A DNA stretch of 64,000 nt from Chitinophaga qingshengii (GTDB taxonomy: Bacteria; Bacteroidota; Bacteroidia; Chitinophagales; Chitinophagaceae): the NCBI RefSeq assembly GCF_014529935.1, contig NZ_JACVFC010000001.1:3658001-3722000 (forward strand), given 5' to 3'. The translations under genes were made by a program, and so were the position numbers. Shown here piece after piece: positions 61,084 through 64,000 of the stretch. The notes under the pieces were generated by a model, which saw nothing but the letters and a program-made list of their open reading frames with translations, was not told the DNA's origin and searched no databases. Position 1 is the stretch's first letter, and the number at the start of each line of letters is the position of its first letter.

Positions 61084-63516
61084 ATGGCCACCTATTCTGA
61101 CGTACAAGTAACCTGCTACCATTGCGGGGAAGATTGCCACAACCGGGATATCATCATCGGGGAAAAAACTTTTTGCTGCGAAGGCTGTAAACTGGTATTC
61201 GAAATACTTAATCAGCACGACCTCTGCGAATATTATGACCTGAATAATAAACCGGGTGTAAATCAACGCATTACCGTCAGAAAAGATAAGTTCGCCTTCC
61301 TGGAAGATGAGAAAATACAGCAACAGCTGATACAGTTCCGGGACGACAAACAAACCCATGTCAATTTTTATATCCCGCATATCCATTGCAGCTCCTGCCT
61401 GTGGTTGCTCGAAAACCTGCACCGGCTGGACAATGGCATACAACGTGTAACCGTTAACTTTAGCAAAAAGGAAGCGCAGATCATTTTCTCCGATACCCAA
61501 ACATCGCTCCGGCGTGTGGCGGAAGTGCTTACCGCCATTGGTTATGAGCCATATATCAGTTTGCAGGACCTGCAGCATAAAAAACCCGGTATCAAACGCA
61601 GCCTCATTTACCAATTAGGTGTAGCGGGCTTTTGCTTCGGTAACATCATGCTGCTCAGTTTTCCGGAATACTTTACCGGCAGCGGTCACACCGACGAAAG
61701 TATGAACCGTCTTTTCCGTTATATGAACCTCGTACTGGCGTTACCCGTATTTTTCTATAGCGCACAGGTATTCTTTAAATCCGCCTGGAGTGGCCTTAAA
61801 CACGGATTCCTCAATATCGACGTTCCCATTGTGCTCGCGGTATTGGTAACATTTATTCGTAGTATCGCAGACGTTACACAGGGACAAGCCGGCTATTTCG
61901 ATTCTATGTCCGGAATCGTGTTTTTTATGCTGATAGGCCGTATCCTGCAGGATAAAACGTACCAGGGCCTTTCCTTCGACCGCGACTATACGGCTTATTT
62001 CCCTATAGCCGTCAACGTTATCCGTGATCAGAAAGAAATCCCTACTGCCTTACCCGATATTAAAACCGGTGATACCCTGCTCATACATAACAATGAACTG
62101 GTTCCGGCGGATGGCATTATCGTAAGAGGCAAAGCCCTGATAGACTATAGTTTTGTAACCGGAGAAGCCACCCCTGTCAACAAAGCGGTAGGAGAAATTA
62201 TCTATGCCGGCGGCCGGCAGCTGGAAGGTAATATTGAGATACTGACCATCAAGGAAGTAGCGCAAAGCTACCTGACCAGCCTTTGGAACCGCGACGAGCT
62301 AAAGAACAAGGAAGAGAAACATGTGTCTTTTGTGCATCTGCTGGGCCGCAACTTCACCTGGGTAGTGCTGGCTATCGCCGCTATCAGTGCCACTTACTGG
62401 GCATTGCATGACCCATCCCGTATATGGCCTGCCGTTACCGCCATCCTGATTATTGCCTGTCCATGTGCTTTACTGCTGGCCTCTTCTTTTACCAACGGGC
62501 ATATCTTACGCATCCTGAGCAGGCACCAGTTATACCTGCGTAATGCCCAGGCCATCGAGAACCTCGCTAATACATCCCACATCGTGTTCGATAAAACCGG
62601 TACCCTCACGGGCAAAACCGGCAGCGATGTAAAATACTTTGGCAGCACACTTACACCGTTCCAGGAAAGTATGATTGCCAGTCTGGCGAAGCAGTCTACC
62701 CACCCTCTCAGCAAGGCCATCGCGGCCTATTGCAATACCCGGGCCGCTATGCCGGTTATTGATTTCCGGGATGTAACCGGGAAAGGTGTAAGCGGTTGGG
62801 TAGAAGGTAATTTCATCAAACTGGGCAATGCCGAATTTACCGGCGCCCACCGCAAGGATGAAGTAGATGGCAGCATCGTATATCTTGCTATCAATGAAAA
62901 GCTGGCAGGATTGTTCACCATTCATAACAACTACCGCAGCGGTATCCGGCCGTTACTCAAACAGCTGCAGCGGCATTATCCGATGTCTGTACTCTCCGGC
63001 GACAACGACCGCGAAGCCATGAACCTGCGCCGGCTCATGGGTCCGGAAGCAGCGTTGTTGTTTGAACAGCAACCGGCTGATAAACTCGCTTATATCATCT
63101 CCCTGCAAAAAAAAGGTAAAAAGGTAATGATGATAGGCGATGGGCTGAATGACGCCGGCGCACTCAAACAAAGCGATATCGGTATTTCCCTCACAGAAGA
63201 CAGCAACAACTTCACACCTGCCAGCGATGGTATCCTCGAAGCAAAGCAACTCCCGTTGCTATTGTCTTTCGTTAAGTTGTGCAAAGCCAACAAACGCATT
63301 ATCCTCGCCAGTTTCATCCTCTCCCTGGTATATAATATTACCGGACTTTACTTCGCCGTGCAAGGACTCTTATCCCCGCTGGTAGCGGCTATACTTATGC
63401 CAGCCAGTTCCATCAGTATTGTGCTGATGACTTATCTGCTGAGTGAATGGCATGGTAAAATGCTTGCCAACAGCGCATTCCGGGAAATGTCTGACAAAAA
63501 TCATATTCCGGATTGA
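61084..63516 (+). CDS. ccoI: Copper-exporting P1B-type ATPase, CcoI/FixI-like
   Basis: 810 residues. N-terminal Cys-rich metal-binding domain (CYHCGEDCHNR...TFCCEGCKLVFEIL), HMA domain (IHCSSCLWLLENLH), eight membrane helices, TGEATPV actuator motif, CPC in IIACPCALLLA, phosphorylation site DKTGTLTGK and hinge GDGLNDAGAL. This double N-terminal arrangement is typical of CcoI/FixI, which supplies copper to cbb3 cytochrome oxidase. The oxidase genes are not in the window. Overlap with an Fnr-type regulator supports low-oxygen control. Confidence 0.92.
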   Translation: MATYSDVQVTCYHCGEDCHNRDIIIGEKTFCCEGCKLVFEILNQHDLCEYYDLNNKPGVNQRITVRKDKFAFLEDEKIQQQLIQFRDDKQTHVNFYIPHIHCSSCLWLLENLHRLDNGIQRVTVNFSKKEAQIIFSDTQTSLRRVAEVLTAIGYEPYISLQDLQHKKPGIKRSLIYQLGVAGFCFGNIMLLSFPEYFTGSGHTDESMNRLFRYMNLVLALPVFFYSAQVFFKSAWSGLKHGFLNIDVPIVLAVLVTFIRSIADVTQGQAGYFDSMSGIVFFMLIGRILQDKTYQGLSFDRDYTAYFPIAVNVIRDQKEIPTALPDIKTGDTLLIHNNELVPADGIIVRGKALIDYSFVTGEATPVNKAVGEIIYAGGRQLEGNIEILTIKEVAQSYLTSLWNRDELKNKEEKHVSFVHLLGRNFTWVVLAIAAISATYWALHDPSRIWPAVTAILIIACPCALLLASSFTNGHILRILSRHQLYLRNAQAIENLANTSHIVFDKTGTLTGKTGSDVKYFGSTLTPFQESMIASLAKQSTHPLSKAIAAYCNTRAAMPVIDFRDVTGKGVSGWVEGNFIKLGNAEFTGAHRKDEVDGSIVYLAINEKLAGLFTIHNNYRSGIRPLLKQLQRHYPMSVLSGDNDREAMNLRRLMGPEAALLFEQQPADKLAYIISLQKKGKKVMMIGDGLNDAGALKQSDIGISLTEDSNNFTPASDGILEAKQLPLLLSFVKLCKANKRIILASFILSLVYNITGLYFAVQGLLSPLVAAILMPASSISIVLMTYLLSEWHGKMLANSAFREMSDKNHIPD

Positions 63517-63525
63517 GCAATGTCA

Positions 63526-63556
63526 TTGCAGTGCCACATGGTTGCTGCTACCTTTG
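63526..63556 (+). promoter_or_regulatory. Promoter upstream of cupin gene
   Basis: TTG 63526-63528, 20-base spacer, TACCTTTG 63549-63556. Leader of about 140 bases containing a GGCAGCC / GGCTGCC hairpin (63629-63652). Confidence 0.65.
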
Positions 63557-63704
63557 CTATCAACACAACATACACACCGTGAAATCTTAAAAGCGCCAGT
63601 ATTAAAGCCCGATTGAAATGCCTGTACGGGCAGCCTGCAACACAAGGCTGCCTGTGCATAACGGGCTGTCTATGCTTTGCCGGTTTTACACACATCAATA
63701 CTTT

Positions 63705-64000
63705 ATGCTGATGAAAACCATGAACGTATTACAGGAAGAGGGTACCGGAAAAGTAACAAGCCGGCTGGTGCTGAAAAGCAGAAGGGCAGAGGCTACCCTC
63801 ATCATCATGCAACAGGGACACCAGATTCCACCGCATGTTTCACCTGTAGATGCAATGGTACTGATACTGGAAGGAAAAGTAGCTTTTATGCTGAAAGACG
63901 AAGTAACGGTGCTGGAAACAGGCGATGTGCTGACTTTCGGAGCCAACGAAAAACATGCGTTACAAGCATTGGAAACAACCCGGTTTTTACTGGTAAAATA
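63705..64000 (+). CDS. Cupin-domain protein, window edge
   Basis: 98 codons are visible and the last two bases (ta) probably begin the stop codon, so the protein is nearly complete. Single small cupin: MQQGHQIPPHVSPVDAMVLI (motif 1), GKVAFMLKDEVTVLETGDVL and FGANEKHALQA (motif 2 with His). Function unknown; small cupins of this type often bind metal or act as sensors. It is the first gene after the ccoI gene and has its own promoter. Alternative starts at 63711 and 63720. Confidence 0.75.
   Translation, partial: MLMKTMNVLQEEGTGKVTSRLVLKSRRAEATLIIMQQGHQIPPHVSPVDAMVLILEGKVAFMLKDEVTVLETGDVLTFGANEKHALQALETTRFLLVK

Overview
The window looks like a chromosomal segment of a Bacteroidota member close to Chitinophaga (Chitinophagaceae). 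Supporting signs are two SusC/SusD pairs, a Bacteroidetes-type ECF sigma/FecR pair, a chitinase with a type IX secretion (T9SS) C-terminal sorting domain, the gliding lipoprotein GldH, DUF6377/DUF4834/DUF6934 proteins, and repeated promoter boxes of the Bacteroidetes form TTG-N(19-21)-TAnnTTTG just upstream of start codons. No rRNA, CRISPR array or intact mobile element is visible. All names come from reading motifs; no database search was run.

1-14.5 kb: the end of a phytase-like esterase gene, an NlpE-like lipoprotein, a DUF6377 TPR regulator, then SusC-SusD-GH31 (alpha-glucosidase family) on the + strand. They converge on a 1361-residue two-catalytic-domain GH18 chitinase. A nested palindrome separates the GH31 gene from the chitinase gene. 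14.8-16.9 kb: a hypothetical protein, an AraC regulator, DinB and DUF1330. 16.9-26.2 kb: a second polysaccharide-utilisation locus on the - strand (FecR, STN-containing SusC, SusD, TIG/NHL lipoprotein, GH20-like enzyme), with its ECF sigma gene divergent.

26.2-27.3 kb is a small AT-rich accessory island. It holds a 302-bp internally deleted IS256-type element abutting a 55-codon ORF and a DUF6934 gene. 27.4-31 kb holds a DUF3108-like protein, a CAU-anticodon tRNA, a HAD phosphatase and small membrane proteins. 31-40 kb is housekeeping: rimP-nusA-infB behind a terminator-like leader hairpin, a SurA-type chaperone and a PurF-like amidotransferase. 40.3-46.7 kb has SixA, ProC, a Dna2-like nuclease-helicase, a NUMOD4/HNH protein and a Dus enzyme. 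46.9-50.2 kb has a CPBP protease, DUF2007, CdsA and Psd (phosphatidylethanolamine synthesis).

50.3-58.9 kb holds a YjjG-like HAD, an SDR, BatD-BatE, a degenerate LytS-type kinase and a yicC-gldH-HK-RR operon. 59-64 kb holds a pseudouridine synthase and an Fnr-type regulator. Next comes an operon of a helical (possibly hemerythrin-like) protein plus a CcoI/FixI-type copper ATPase, preceded by two FNR-box-like sites, and then a cupin gene running to the window edge.

The items most worth a second look are: intergenic palindromes built from short words repeated at about 7-8-nt spacing (four loci), the tandem FNR-like boxes, the Dna2-like fusion protein, the rimP leader hairpin, the IS256 remnant next to the DUF6934 module, the degenerate LytS kinase, and the tRNA with swapped T-loop bases.
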